DNA of 36,116 bases from Mangrovimonas sp. GTDB lineage: Bacteria; Bacteroidota; Bacteroidia; Flavobacteriales; Flavobacteriaceae. Positions 8,141 through 17,099 of this stretch are shown one piece after another; position 1 is the first letter of the stretch, and every line of letters begins with the position of its first letter. Both the position numbers and the translations under genes were made by a program. The stretch covers positions 1 through 36,116 of the forward strand of contig JAGQZG010000006.1 of NCBI GenBank assembly GCA_020435705.1, read 5' to 3'. A model generated the notes under the pieces. It was not told where the DNA came from, did not search any database, and saw only the letters and a program-made list of their open reading frames with translations.

Positions 8141-11100
8141 ATGTCCAAAACTAGAACCATTCTTGTTGTTCTATTTTTAATCTTTCCCCTATTAAAATTA
8201 ACAGGGCAAAGCTATCTCTTTGATGTTCAAAAAATTAATATTGAAAATGGTCTTCCAGACAGGAGTGCTTTTTATCTTGATGAAGATAACGAGGGTTTTA
8301 TTTGGGTAAGCTTACGTGGCAAAATATGTCGTTATGACGGCTATATGTTTAAAACCTACAATTCCTCCCAATTAAATATTGGTGATAATTATAGTGCTTT
8401 CATAGCAATTGATAGTATTGGCAACATACTTTACAGCGAAAATGATAGAGTGCGGGATAAGAACAGTGGCATTATAAACCCCTCAAAAGACAGTATCTAT
8501 TCCTTTGAGGACTTTTCAAAAGGATTATTAGAATCAAACAAAGTATTCAAACTCCATAAATCAACACAAGACAAAAACACTATTTACTTAAACACGTTAA
8601 AGGGAGAAGTATATAAGTATGACGGTTCCTTTCAAAAAATATATCAATTCCCCAATCAAAAAAAATACGTCTTCTCTTGTGAAAAAGTAGATGATGGCTA
8701 TTGGATTCTTGGCCAAAGTGTTTTAAGAAAAATAAATTTCAATCAAGAAGAAGTTGAAAGCTATTCTATTTCTGAGCCCTATGATTTATTGTTTGACATC
8801 AAAAGCTTATCGCCTGAGCTTGTCTTAGAAAGTAGAGACCACTTTAATGAAAAACGCTATTGGACACTAAAAAATAGTGCGCTTATCCCATATGAGCTGC
8901 CCAATGCAAAAGGAAGAGTCCAAATATTTGCTATTACTGAAGATTTAATTTACTATTCTGATGACAATGTGCTATACATTTCAGACAAAGTGGGCCGTAT
9001 ACTTTACACGTATAATGAGATAGATCTAGCGGGGACAAATTTCAGCTATATTGATGCATTCATAGACAGCCAGAATATTCTTTGGATAACCTGCGGAAAC
9101 GGAATCTATAAAATTGTTACCAAAAAATCTCTTTTTAAAACGTATCACAAAAATTATAGTATCCGAGGTATTTTTCAAGATGGGAACGAGTTATTCATTG
9201 GAGGTTATGGTTCAAATATCAAGATAAACTTACTTAACGGAAAAACTCAACCCTTTTTTGATGATAATTCTACTGCTGTTCATTTTTTAAGGGATCCAGA
9301 CCATCCGGATTCTTTATGGGTGGGCACTATTTTGAAAGAACTTTGTAAATACAACCCAAAAACCGACCAATACAAAACATATTACTCAAAAGAAAACCTG
9401 TCGCTTGATTTTCCGTTTATCAATTCCATAACAAAGAAACTCTGGGTGGGCTCCAGTGGCGGACTCTTTTACTTGGATAAAAACCTTAAAAAGCTTGAGT
9501 ATTTTTCAACCCCTGATTTGAACGAGAATGTAGCCGTAAAACACACTTATCAAAATAAAGAAGGTCTATGGATAGTCACCGATCACGGTCTGTTTTTAAT
9601 GGACGCAAAGTCGGAAACCATTGTAAAATACTTGTCAAAAAAAACCGGATTCCCAAGTGACCATTTATTGTACCTGTATGAAGACAAAGAAGGAATTTTT
9701 TGGATAGGCACAAAGGACATAGGGCTCATTAAATGGGATAAGAAGAAAGATTCTTTCCGAATATTCGATGATACTAACGGATTGTCCAACAATACCATTT
9801 ATGCAGTTTATGAAGACAATCATGATTTTTTATGGCTTACTAGTAATTATGGCCTAATGTCTTTTAATAAAAATAATTTTAACACTCGTGTTTACTTGCC
9901 TCAAGATGGGATTCCGCATGAAGAATTTAATACCTTTTCTCATTTCAAAGCTACAGATGGAACATTGTATTTTGGGGGGTTAAATGGCGTTATCTCATTT
10001 AATCCAGACGATCTTTATGGGAAAGAGCAAGACAACTTTCCTATTCACATCACCAATATTAAATTACTCTCCGAGACCAGTGATGATTTTATTGATAGGA
10101 CCAAAAATTTTCTTCAAACCAACCAAATAATCCTCAATCCCAATGATGTAAGATTGGAAATTGAAGTTAGCCTTTTAGACTTTACAAACCCTGAAACAAA
10201 TCAGTACACCTATCAAATAGAAGGCTTGCATAAACAATGGCTATTTGCTGACCAAAATAAAATTGTTTTGCCCAAGCTCCCGCATGGCGACTATATTCTT
10301 AATGTGAGAGGAAAAGGGGCTTCTGGGAACTGGTCCGCCAATATTCTGAAAATTCCCATTCATGTAAATACTCCTTTTTATTTAAAACGACTCTTTCTTA
10401 CTTGGGTTTCCTTGGGCTTTTTAGCCCTTGTGTTTATTTATATAAGATTACGTACCCGTAAATTAAAGAACGACCGAAAACGCTTGGAGGCCGAAGTGTA
10501 TAAAAGAACGAAACAAATAGAATGGGATAAACAAACCATTGCCTCTCAAGCCGAAGCTTTAACCGAATTGGATAAGGCCAAAAACCGGTTCTTCTCAAAT
10601 ATAACACACGAATTCAAAACACCGTTAACACTCATTATTGGGCCATTAGAGCAGCTTATACAAGAAGAACCCCCTCCAAATATTTTTAAAAGAAGAATTC
10701 ATGGAGTTGTAAAAAATGCCAAACGAATTCAAGATCTTATTAACCAGTTATTGGATTTGTCCCAATTGGAGAGTGGTCAAATGAAACTCAAGTACACTCA
10801 AACTGATATGATTTCGTACAGTAGAGATATTACAAAGAGATTTCAGGTTTTGGCCGAAAGAAAACAGCAAAAGCTATCCTTTCATTCTGAACTCCACCAA
10901 TGGCACATTGCTTTAGATGCTGATAAATGGCAAAAGATTTTGTTCAATTTGATTTCCAACGCCATAAAATTTACCCCTGAAGCAAAAAATATAGATGTGT
11001 ATCTGAACAGAATTTATCAGGGAAAGGATGAATTCATTTCTTTAAAAGTGAAAGATGAAGGTATTGGTATTGATCAAGAAAACATCCAAAAAATCTTTGA

Positions 11101-12124
11101 CCGTTTTTACCAAGTCGATTTATCCAACACAAAAGAACAACAAGGAACCGGTATCGGGCTTTCCTTAGTGTACGACCTCATAATATTACAGGGAGGAGAA
11201 ATTGAGATTGATAGCAATCCTGGTTTGGGCACAACATTCCATGTAAAAATTCCCGTCCCCAATAGTGAAAGTATAGACTTGAATAGTGATTCTCATATGA
11301 CCTTAATTGACTTGCCTAACATCGAATTACTCACTGAAAAAAATGTCCCATTAGCAACAAACGAAAGTAAAAGTTTAGAAGGAGAATCATTGGAAGTATT
11401 GATTGTTGAGGACAGCAATGATATGCGGGAATATATACGGCAGTGTCTCAAACATCTCAATTATAACATAACCGAAGCCATTAATGGCGAAGAAGGCTAT
11501 ATAAAAGCTCAAAGTATCGTGCCCGATTTGATTATTTCGGACATCATGATGCCAAAAAAAGACGGCTATAGCTTGGTTCAGGAAATTAGGGGCAACATAA
11601 GCACTTCTCACATTCCTTTAATTCTTCTAACGGCAAAAAGTTCTTTGGATAGTAAACTCAAAGGACTAAGACATGGTGCCGATGTATACCTCACCAAACC
11701 TTTTAGCCCTAAGGAGTTGATTCTTCGAATGGAAAAACTAATAGAAATACGTAAGCTTCTCCAGAAAAGATACACCAACGATTCCATAAAGACCAACAAC
11801 GCCATTTTTGAACAGGAAGATGAATTTATTGCAAAATTAAAAGCTTACATAATAGAAAATCTGGACGATCCCAATTTAAACGGCGATACCATAGGAAAAG
11901 CCTTGGCGCTCAGCAGGGTTCACCTGTACCGAAAATTAAAAGCACTAACCAATCAATCTATTACGGAATATGTGAAGACCATTAGATTGCAAGAAGCCTT
12001 TAAGTTAATACAGGAAGGAAAATTAAATGTTTCCGAAATTGCTTTCCAAACGGGGTTTACTTCCGTTAGCCACTTTTCCAGATCCTTCAAGGAAGCGTAC
12101 GGGAAGTCTCCTACCAAAATGTAA
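8141..12124 (+). CDS. Hybrid two-component system regulator (HTCS): sensor, kinase, receiver and AraC domain in one protein
   Basis: The 1327-residue protein has a signal peptide (to about residue 23). Two-component regulator propeller repeats follow (e.g. INIENGLPDRSAF, EGIFWIGTKDIGLIKWD, HDFLWLTSNYGLMSF), then a Y_Y_Y domain (about 675-745) and one membrane helix (about 751-771). The kinase has phospho-acceptor H823 in SNITHEFKTPLTL, an N-box at N940 and glycine boxes DEGIGID and GTGIGLSL. The receiver has phospho-acceptor D1134 in IISDIMMPKKDGYS and a C-terminal LTAK...KPF. An AraC-type helix-turn-helix ends the chain (about 1225-1327). HTCSs normally sense a glycan fragment in the periplasm and activate a nearby polysaccharide locus. 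Here the neighbours are envelope DUF proteins and a sulfatase, without SusC/SusD. Operator-like repeats lie before both flanking operons, and one overlaps this gene's stop codon. The ligand is unknown. Confidence 0.97.
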   Translation: MSKTRTILVVLFLIFPLLKLTGQSYLFDVQKINIENGLPDRSAFYLDEDNEGFIWVSLRGKICRYDGYMFKTYNSSQLNIGDNYSAFIAIDSIGNILYSENDRVRDKNSGIINPSKDSIYSFEDFSKGLLESNKVFKLHKSTQDKNTIYLNTLKGEVYKYDGSFQKIYQFPNQKKYVFSCEKVDDGYWILGQSVLRKINFNQEEVESYSISEPYDLLFDIKSLSPELVLESRDHFNEKRYWTLKNSALIPYELPNAKGRVQIFAITEDLIYYSDDNVLYISDKVGRILYTYNEIDLAGTNFSYIDAFIDSQNILWITCGNGIYKIVTKKSLFKTYHKNYSIRGIFQDGNELFIGGYGSNIKINLLNGKTQPFFDDNSTAVHFLRDPDHPDSLWVGTILKELCKYNPKTDQYKTYYSKENLSLDFPFINSITKKLWVGSSGGLFYLDKNLKKLEYFSTPDLNENVAVKHTYQNKEGLWIVTDHGLFLMDAKSETIVKYLSKKTGFPSDHLLYLYEDKEGIFWIGTKDIGLIKWDKKKDSFRIFDDTNGLSNNTIYAVYEDNHDFLWLTSNYGLMSFNKNNFNTRVYLPQDGIPHEEFNTFSHFKATDGTLYFGGLNGVISFNPDDLYGKEQDNFPIHITNIKLLSETSDDFIDRTKNFLQTNQIILNPNDVRLEIEVSLLDFTNPETNQYTYQIEGLHKQWLFADQNKIVLPKLPHGDYILNVRGKGASGNWSANILKIPIHVNTPFYLKRLFLTWVSLGFLALVFIYIRLRTRKLKNDRKRLEAEVYKRTKQIEWDKQTIASQAEALTELDKAKNRFFSNITHEFKTPLTLIIGPLEQLIQEEPPPNIFKRRIHGVVKNAKRIQDLINQLLDLSQLESGQMKLKYTQTDMISYSRDITKRFQVLAERKQQKLSFHSELHQWHIALDADKWQKILFNLISNAIKFTPEAKNIDVYLNRIYQGKDEFISLKVKDEGIGIDQENIQKIFDRFYQVDLSNTKEQQGTGIGLSLVYDLIILQGGEIEIDSNPGLGTTFHVKIPVPNSESIDLNSDSHMTLIDLPNIELLTEKNVPLATNESKSLEGESLEVLIVEDSNDMREYIRQCLKHLNYNITEAINGEEGYIKAQSIVPDLIISDIMMPKKDGYSLVQEIRGNISTSHIPLILLTAKSSLDSKLKGLRHGADVYLTKPFSPKELILRMEKLIEIRKLLQKRYTNDSIKTNNAIFEQEDEFIAKLKAYIIENLDDPNLNGDTIGKALALSRVHLYRKLKALTNQSITEYVKTIRLQEAFKLIQEGKLNVSEIAFQTGFTSVSHFSRSFKEAYGKSPTKM

Positions 12125-12150
12125 CATCTGGTCAACTATTGGTAACACGT
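12120..12150 (+). promoter_or_regulatory. Predicted operator: 21-bp-phased direct repeat upstream of the right arm
   Basis: TGTAACA (12120-12126) is repeated as GGTAACA (12141-12147), exactly 21 bp later. The first half-site includes the TAA stop codon of the HTCS gene (12122-12124). The shared core with the copy at 3895 includes TGTAACATCT, GTCAA, ACAC and TGAAA. The 85-bp gap between the HTCS gene and the next start codon would hold the whole promoter. Confidence 0.7.
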
Positions 12151-12177
12151 GTGAAAACTGTTCTGATGCCCTTTAAA

Positions 12178-12185
12178 CATCTTTG
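12178..12185 (+). promoter_or_regulatory. Candidate -7 element of the right-arm promoter
   Basis: CATCTTTG matches TANNTTTG at seven of eight positions. It starts 58 bp after the operator at 12120 and 25 bp before the ATG at 12210. The equivalent box at 3953 has the identical offset from its operator. Confidence 0.5.
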
Positions 12186-12209
12186 CACTGTAACCAAAAA
12201 TCCGTTCAA

Positions 12210-12488
12210 ATGACTAAAGATGAAGTAAATACCATACTTCAATCTATTATTATCAAAAACTTTCGTGTAGATGCGGAACATTTCTATTGGGACAAACCTA
12301 TAGAATCTATTAATGAAGATTTTAAAACTTTAGGGTATTTGGTTTTTTTGGAGCAACTGATCAACAAAAAATTCAAAACCAAGGTGCCTATTTTGGAAAA
12401 CATTATTTCCAACATCCACACGCCAAATGATATTTCTAATTTAATACTAAAAGAATTATCTGATTTAAAAAGACTTAAAAAAATTTAA
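12210..12488 (+). CDS. Acyl-carrier-protein-like small protein lacking the phosphopantetheine serine
   Basis: This 92-residue protein starts MTKDEVNTILQSI. I prefer the ATG at 12210 over the upstream in-frame TTG at 12183, because 12183 falls inside the predicted -7 box. Its length and helix pattern fit an acyl carrier protein. LVFLEQLINKKFKTKVP aligns without gaps with the helix II region of ACPs (LVELVMALEEEFGIEIP), and TPNDISNLILKEL matches helix IV. The DSL motif that carries the 4'-phosphopantetheine arm is replaced by TLG, so no attachment serine is present there. It probably cannot carry acyl groups in the usual way. It is the first gene of the right arm, 54 bp before the arylsulfatase. 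Function is unknown; a protein-protein docking role is a guess. Confidence 0.7.
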   Translation: MTKDEVNTILQSIIIKNFRVDAEHFYWDKPIESINEDFKTLGYLVFLEQLINKKFKTKVPILENIISNIHTPNDISNLILKELSDLKRLKKI

Positions 12489-12542
12489 TCCTTATATACT
12501 ATAATAGCAACCAAAAACATTAATTAAACTAACAATTGTATT

Positions 12543-14987
12543 ATGAACATTTCAATTTCTACACAATTTAAAAGACTGTTTTTATTTTGTGTACTGCTGA
12601 GCTTTCTACAAAGCTGTAACCAACAAAAAGCTGAATCTGAGCAAAAACAAGCTTCTAGAGATGATGCTTTTCAGGGAAAAATTGCATTGGACGTAAGGGA
12701 TTCTAAACCCGACTGGGGGCCTTATACGCCAAAGTCTGCTCCTGAAGGAGCGCCAAACATCCTTTTTATTCTGTATGATGATACGGGCTTAGCGGCATGG
12801 TCTCCATACGGTGGGCGTATCAACATGCCAACAATGGATAGGCTTGCTGCCAATGGGTTAACCTATACTCAATGGCATACCACGGCTTTATGTTCGCCTA
12901 CGCGATCAACCATCCTTACCGGTAGGAATCACCATTTAAACGGCATGGCTGCCATTACCGAAGCTGCCGATGGGTATCCTGGTGCGAATGGTAGAGTTCC
13001 TGCCGATTGTACACCTTTTGCCCAAATCTTAAGGGACAACGGATGGAGTACTTTTTGGGTGGGTAAAAACCATAACGTGCCTGAAAACGACGTGGCTCCT
13101 GGAGGAAGTAGAGCTTCATGGCCTACACAAAATGGATGGGATCGTTTTTATGGGTTCTTGGGAGGTGAAACCAACCAATGGTATCCCGATCTAGTGGAAG
13201 ACAACCATTTTGTTGAAGCTCCCTATAGCCCAGAAGAAGGCTATCACTTGTCTAAAGATTTAGCCGATCATGCCATAGGAATGATCAGAGACCAGCAAGC
13301 TACCAATCCTTCCAAACCTTGGTACATGTGGTACAACCCAGGGGCAAACCATGCGCCTCATCATGCACCTGAAGAGTATATTGCTAAATACAAAGGAAAA
13401 TTTGATGACGGTTATGACGCCTACCGTGAGTGGGTTGTGGCCCGAATGAAAGAAAAAGGCATTATCCCTCAAGATACTCAACTAACGCCTTTTAACCCGA
13501 TGCCTGAAGATATGGCTAACGCCGCAGACTATGTGCGCCCATGGAGCGAATTGAATGATGATGAGAAAAAACTGTTCTCTAAATTAGCCGAAGTGTATGC
13601 TGGATTCTCTGAATACACCGATGCTCAAGTGGGCAGAGTTATAGACTACTTAGAATCTACTGGACAATTGGAAAACACTATCGTGCTTTATGCAGCTGAC
13701 AATGGTGCCTCCGGAGAAGGAAGTCCTAATGGTTCTGTAAACGAAAATAAATTCTTTAACGGGTATCCAGACGAACTTTCCGAAAACCTTAAGTACATGG
13801 ATGTTCTAGGCGGCCCAGACACTTATGAGCACTATCCAACAGGTTGGGCTGCAGCATTCTCTGCACCATTCAAAATGTTTAAGCGTTACTCACAATTTGC
13901 TGGTGGAACTAACGATCCGTTAGTAATCTCTTGGCCAAAAGGAATTAAAGCAAGAGGCGAAATAAGAAATCAGTACCATCACTCTGTAGATATTGTTCCT
14001 ACCTTATTGGAGGTCTGTGGTGTAGAAATGCCAGAGTATTATAACGGCGTAAAGCAAACACCACTATCTGGAGTTTCTATGGCCTATACCTTTGATGCCA
14101 AACCAGACGATCCAACTCAGAAAAAAGTACAGTACTATTGTATGTTGGGAACTAGAGGTATCTATAAAGACGGCTGGAAAGCAGTGGCCATCCACTCACC
14201 AATTTCCGGAAAAGGACATTTTGACAAAGATGTATGGGAACTTTACAATTTAAATGAAGACCGCTCAGAATCTCACAATCTAGCCGAAGAAAACCCAGAG
14301 AAACTTCAGGAATTGATTGATGAATGGTTCAAACAAGCTGAAATAAACAAGGTTTTACCATTAGATGATAGAGTAGCTGCTGAGGTATTGGGTCAAGAAA
14401 GACCTTCTCAAGAACCTCCAAGAGATAGATATTTGTACTATCCTGGCACGTCTCCTGTGCCTGAAGGCGTTGCTGTAAACGTTAGGGGAAGAAACTACAA
14501 AATCCTAGCCAATGTAGAAATCACCGATGCTAACGCTTCAGGAGTTATATTTGCTCACGGCTCAAGATTTGGCGGTCATTCCTTGTTCATTAAAGATAAA
14601 AAACTGTATTATGTCTATAATTTCTTGGGTATTAAGCCAGAACAAGTCTTTGTTTCAAACGTAACCTTAAAACCTGGTAAATACACTTTCGGGGTTGAGT
14701 TTACTAAAGAAGGTACTGGAGACCACGGGGAATCTACGGGTCATACTAAGCTGTATATTGATGACAATGTTGTGGCTGAAGGTCCCATGAAAACACAACC
14801 TGCCAAATTCACCCTCTCTGGGGACGGTCTTTGTGTGGGCTACGATAGTGGAGATGCCGTAAGTGAATTGTACCAATCTCCTGGGGAGTTTAAGGGCGGC
14901 ATCATTGACGGCGTAGGTGTTACTGTTGAGGGTACTCCTTATGTAGACTTAGAGGCTGAAGCCAAACGGATGATGATGAGTCATTAA
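12543..14987 (+). CDS. Arylsulfatase, Cys-type, lipoprotein
   Basis: The 814-residue sulfatase has a lipoprotein signal (LSFLQSC, lipobox Cys near residue 25), so it is probably anchored in an envelope membrane. Active-site residues are in place: metal ligands D79-D80 in ILFILYDDTG, the formylglycine precursor C117 in CSPTR with R121, HHLNG just after, the K and H of GKNHN, and D386-N387 in AADNGAS. The layout resembles the large Pseudomonas AtsA-type arylsulfatases, with a C-terminal beta domain that includes GVIFAHGSRFGGHSLF and LSGDGLCVGYDSGD. It hydrolyses a sulfate ester; the natural substrate cannot be read from sequence. C117 must be oxidised to formylglycine by FGE or anSME. It is the second gene of the right arm and ends before a terminator at 15101. 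Confidence 0.93.
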   Translation: MNISISTQFKRLFLFCVLLSFLQSCNQQKAESEQKQASRDDAFQGKIALDVRDSKPDWGPYTPKSAPEGAPNILFILYDDTGLAAWSPYGGRINMPTMDRLAANGLTYTQWHTTALCSPTRSTILTGRNHHLNGMAAITEAADGYPGANGRVPADCTPFAQILRDNGWSTFWVGKNHNVPENDVAPGGSRASWPTQNGWDRFYGFLGGETNQWYPDLVEDNHFVEAPYSPEEGYHLSKDLADHAIGMIRDQQATNPSKPWYMWYNPGANHAPHHAPEEYIAKYKGKFDDGYDAYREWVVARMKEKGIIPQDTQLTPFNPMPEDMANAADYVRPWSELNDDEKKLFSKLAEVYAGFSEYTDAQVGRVIDYLESTGQLENTIVLYAADNGASGEGSPNGSVNENKFFNGYPDELSENLKYMDVLGGPDTYEHYPTGWAAAFSAPFKMFKRYSQFAGGTNDPLVISWPKGIKARGEIRNQYHHSVDIVPTLLEVCGVEMPEYYNGVKQTPLSGVSMAYTFDAKPDDPTQKKVQYYCMLGTRGIYKDGWKAVAIHSPISGKGHFDKDVWELYNLNEDRSESHNLAEENPEKLQELIDEWFKQAEINKVLPLDDRVAAEVLGQERPSQEPPRDRYLYYPGTSPVPEGVAVNVRGRNYKILANVEITDANASGVIFAHGSRFGGHSLFIKDKKLYYVYNFLGIKPEQVFVSNVTLKPGKYTFGVEFTKEGTGDHGESTGHTKLYIDDNVVAEGPMKTQPAKFTLSGDGLCVGYDSGDAVSELYQSPGEFKGGIIDGVGVTVEGTPYVDLEAEAKRMMMSH

Positions 14988-15100
14988 TGTTTAGGTTAGT
15001 CTCACTATGGATCCTTTAATAATGTATTTTAAAATAATGTTTTTAAGTGTTACCTAGATTAATAGCAACCTCTCTCAACATAGTTGAGGATTAACCAACT

Positions 15101-15149
15101 AAACCTGGCTTGAGATAGTGATCAATAAAGCCAGGTTTTGTACTTTTAT
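15101..15149 (+). terminator. Intrinsic terminator after the arylsulfatase gene
   Basis: AAACCTGGCTT (15101-15111) pairs with AAGCCAGGTTT (15128-15138) around a 16-base loop, with T-rich DNA after it. A smaller hairpin, CTCAAC-ATA-GTTGAG, lies just upstream at about 15074-15088. The 197-bp gap (14988-15184) therefore ends the sulfatase transcript and may hold a weak promoter for the next gene; no convincing -7 box was found. Confidence 0.7.
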
Positions 15150-15184
15150 CTAATTACTTTAGAATATCAAAACATTAACCAATT

Positions 15185-16362
15185 ATGCATCGTTCCATCA
15201 TTCCGTTATTTGGCTTGGCTGCTCTAATTTTATGTGTCGCTTCCTGTAAAGACGAAAAAAAAGAAGTAAGCGCATCTTTATCTTGCTATTCGTTGGATAC
15301 CAACAAGCTTATAGGGAAAATGTACCTGGACAGTATGCTTTTAAGGAAGTTTCGGAAATACAACTAGATTCTTCCGAAGGGCTTTCTTATAGTGGTATGG
15401 TAAAAATCACAGGAGGTATTTATACCATGGGCGGGAACATTCCCGAAGGTATGGAAGATTTGCCTTCAACAGCGTTACCACAACCAGATGAAACCCCACT
15501 ACATGAGGTTCAGGTTGGCGATTTCTGGATTGATGAACATGAAGTCACCAACGCGCAGTTTAAAAAATTTGTTGATGCTACAGGATATGTCACAACTGCT
15601 GAAATTCCCGTAGATTGGGAACTTCTGAAAACACAGCTCCCTCCGGACACACCCAAACCAAGTGACGAAGATTTACAACCTGGGTCGTTGGTTTTCCACT
15701 ACATAGATAAATCCATACCCAAAGACAATTTAGGAAATTGGTGGAAATTTGAGCATGGTGTGAATTGGAAACATCCATATGGGCCCGAGAGTTCCATTGA
15801 AGGAAAAGATAACTACCCCGTGGTGCATGTTTCTTGGTATGATGCTATTGCTTATGCCAAATGGGCCGGAAAACGATTGCCTACAGAAGCTGAGTGGGAA
15901 TACGCCGCCCGAAGTGGCAAAGCGAATACCATGTACCCTTGGGGAAATGAACGAATTAACCAAGGACAATACAAAGCCAATACATTACAGGGTGAATTCC
16001 CTTATAACAACACGATTGAAGATGGTTATGAGTATTTAGCTCCCGTCAAGTCTTTCTCACCCAATCCTGCAAAATTATATGATATGGCCGGAAACGTTTG
16101 GGAATGGACCTCCGATTGGTACAGTGCTAAATACTATTATGACCTAAGTCAGAATAATACCATTGCCAACAATCCTCACGGGCCTGAAAAATCATTTGAA
16201 GTTTACGACCCTTACGCAAACAACAAGACCATTAGAGGTGGTTCATTTCTATGCCATGACGATTGGTGTTCTGGTTTCAGAAACTCCAGACGAATGCGTT
16301 TAACTCCAGACAGCAGTATGGAACACGTTGGTTTTCGCTGTGTTAGAGATGTTCAACCATAA
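15185..16362 (+). pseudogene. Formylglycine-generating-enzyme-like (SUMF1 domain) lipoprotein, apparently frameshifted near its N-terminus
   Basis: From 15185 one frame encodes a lipoprotein signal ([20 protein letters not shown]) and stops at 15367. The SUMF1 domain lies in another frame, open from about 15250 to 16362, with only a TTG (15283) as a possible start and no signal peptide. Loss of one base between about 15263 and 15345 would split a single secreted protein this way. The domain aligns over its full length with [78 protein letters not shown] and VGFRC. The first catalytic Cys is kept (codon 16267), but the second, five residues later, is Asn (16282). It is therefore not a standard FGE. 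It follows the sulfatase it would be expected to mature. The frameshift could be a real mutation or an assembly error. Confidence 0.7.
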
Positions 16363-16410
16363 ATAAATAACAAATAATTATATTTTATAAATTAGTAAAA
16401 AACCGAAAAA

Positions 16411-17061
16411 ATGAAATCAAATAACCTATTATTAATCGCACTCGCACTTCTTTTATTTTCTTGCGGTTCTACGACAAAAATCACTGGTGCTTGGGCCAAT
16501 AAAGAAGTTTTAAAAAACAATTCTTATAAGAGTGTTTTTATTGCCGTTCTTAACGCCAATGTACAAGCCAAAAACATGCTTGAGAACGAGTTGGCTTTCC
16601 GTGCCAAACAAAGAGGTATTGCAGCAACCATGTCTCACGATGTTTTCATTCAGTCCTTTGCAAAGGAAAACATGCCTAAGAAAGAGGAAATAATGCCAGC
16701 TATTGAAAAAACAGGTGCCGAAACCATTTTTACAGTTTCTCTGCTAGATAAGGAAACCTCAACACGTTACGTTCCTGGTTCTACGTCTTATTATGCGCCT
16801 TTTGGTGTTGGTTACGGTTATTATGGTGGGTTTTATGGCTACTATTCTACTATTTACCCCATGGTTTATGAACCCGGATATTATACTACAGATAGAACTT
16901 ATTATGTTGAAAGCAATCTTTACGATGCCAAAACCGAAGAGTTAATATGGTCTGCTCAATCCAAAACTCTCAACCCATCCGATTTGGAACAATTTACCAA
17001 AGATTATATTGATGCGCTTTATGAACAGATGATCAAAGACGGTGTTTTAAAAAGCGAATAA
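16411..17061 (+). CDS. Lipoprotein with Gly/Tyr-rich segment, possibly DUF4136-like
   Basis: The 216-residue protein has a clean lipobox (LLLFSC, Cys near residue 18). An N-terminal domain has a KSVFIAVLNANVQAKNMLEN strand-helix pattern and VFTVSLLD-like strands. A Gly/Tyr-rich stretch (about residues 125-155: GVGYGYYGGFYGYY) is followed by YYVESNLYDAKTEELIWSAQ, typical of lipoproteins of the DUF4136/LPP type in which a helix follows a final W-S/A strand. It is probably tethered to an envelope membrane. No catalytic residues are evident. It lies 48 bp after the SUMF1 gene and 38 bp before the DUF481 gene, so the three may share a transcript. The family call is tentative. Confidence 0.6.
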   Translation: MKSNNLLLIALALLLFSCGSTTKITGAWANKEVLKNNSYKSVFIAVLNANVQAKNMLENELAFRAKQRGIAATMSHDVFIQSFAKENMPKKEEIMPAIEKTGAETIFTVSLLDKETSTRYVPGSTSYYAPFGVGYGYYGGFYGYYSTIYPMVYEPGYYTTDRTYYVESNLYDAKTEELIWSAQSKTLNPSDLEQFTKDYIDALYEQMIKDGVLKSE

Positions 17062-17099
17062 TCCTTAATCCTCCTATTCTATAGGTTTATTTAAATCCC

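Noticed and set aside
12183-12209. TTG start for the ACP-like gene
   Set aside because: It overlaps the predicted -7 box; the ATG at 12210 fits ACP length.
15048-15071. A third HTCS operator before the FGE-like gene (TGTTACCTAGATTAA)
   Set aside because: Only one half-site resembles TGTWACA, the position 21 bp downstream has no second copy, and no -7-like box lies at +58.
15255-15262. Programmed frameshift at the A8 run in the FGE-like gene
   Set aside because: Joining frames at the run gives a basic-hydrophobic stretch ([10 protein letters not shown]) unlike a linker after a lipoprotein signal; a later single-base loss is simpler.
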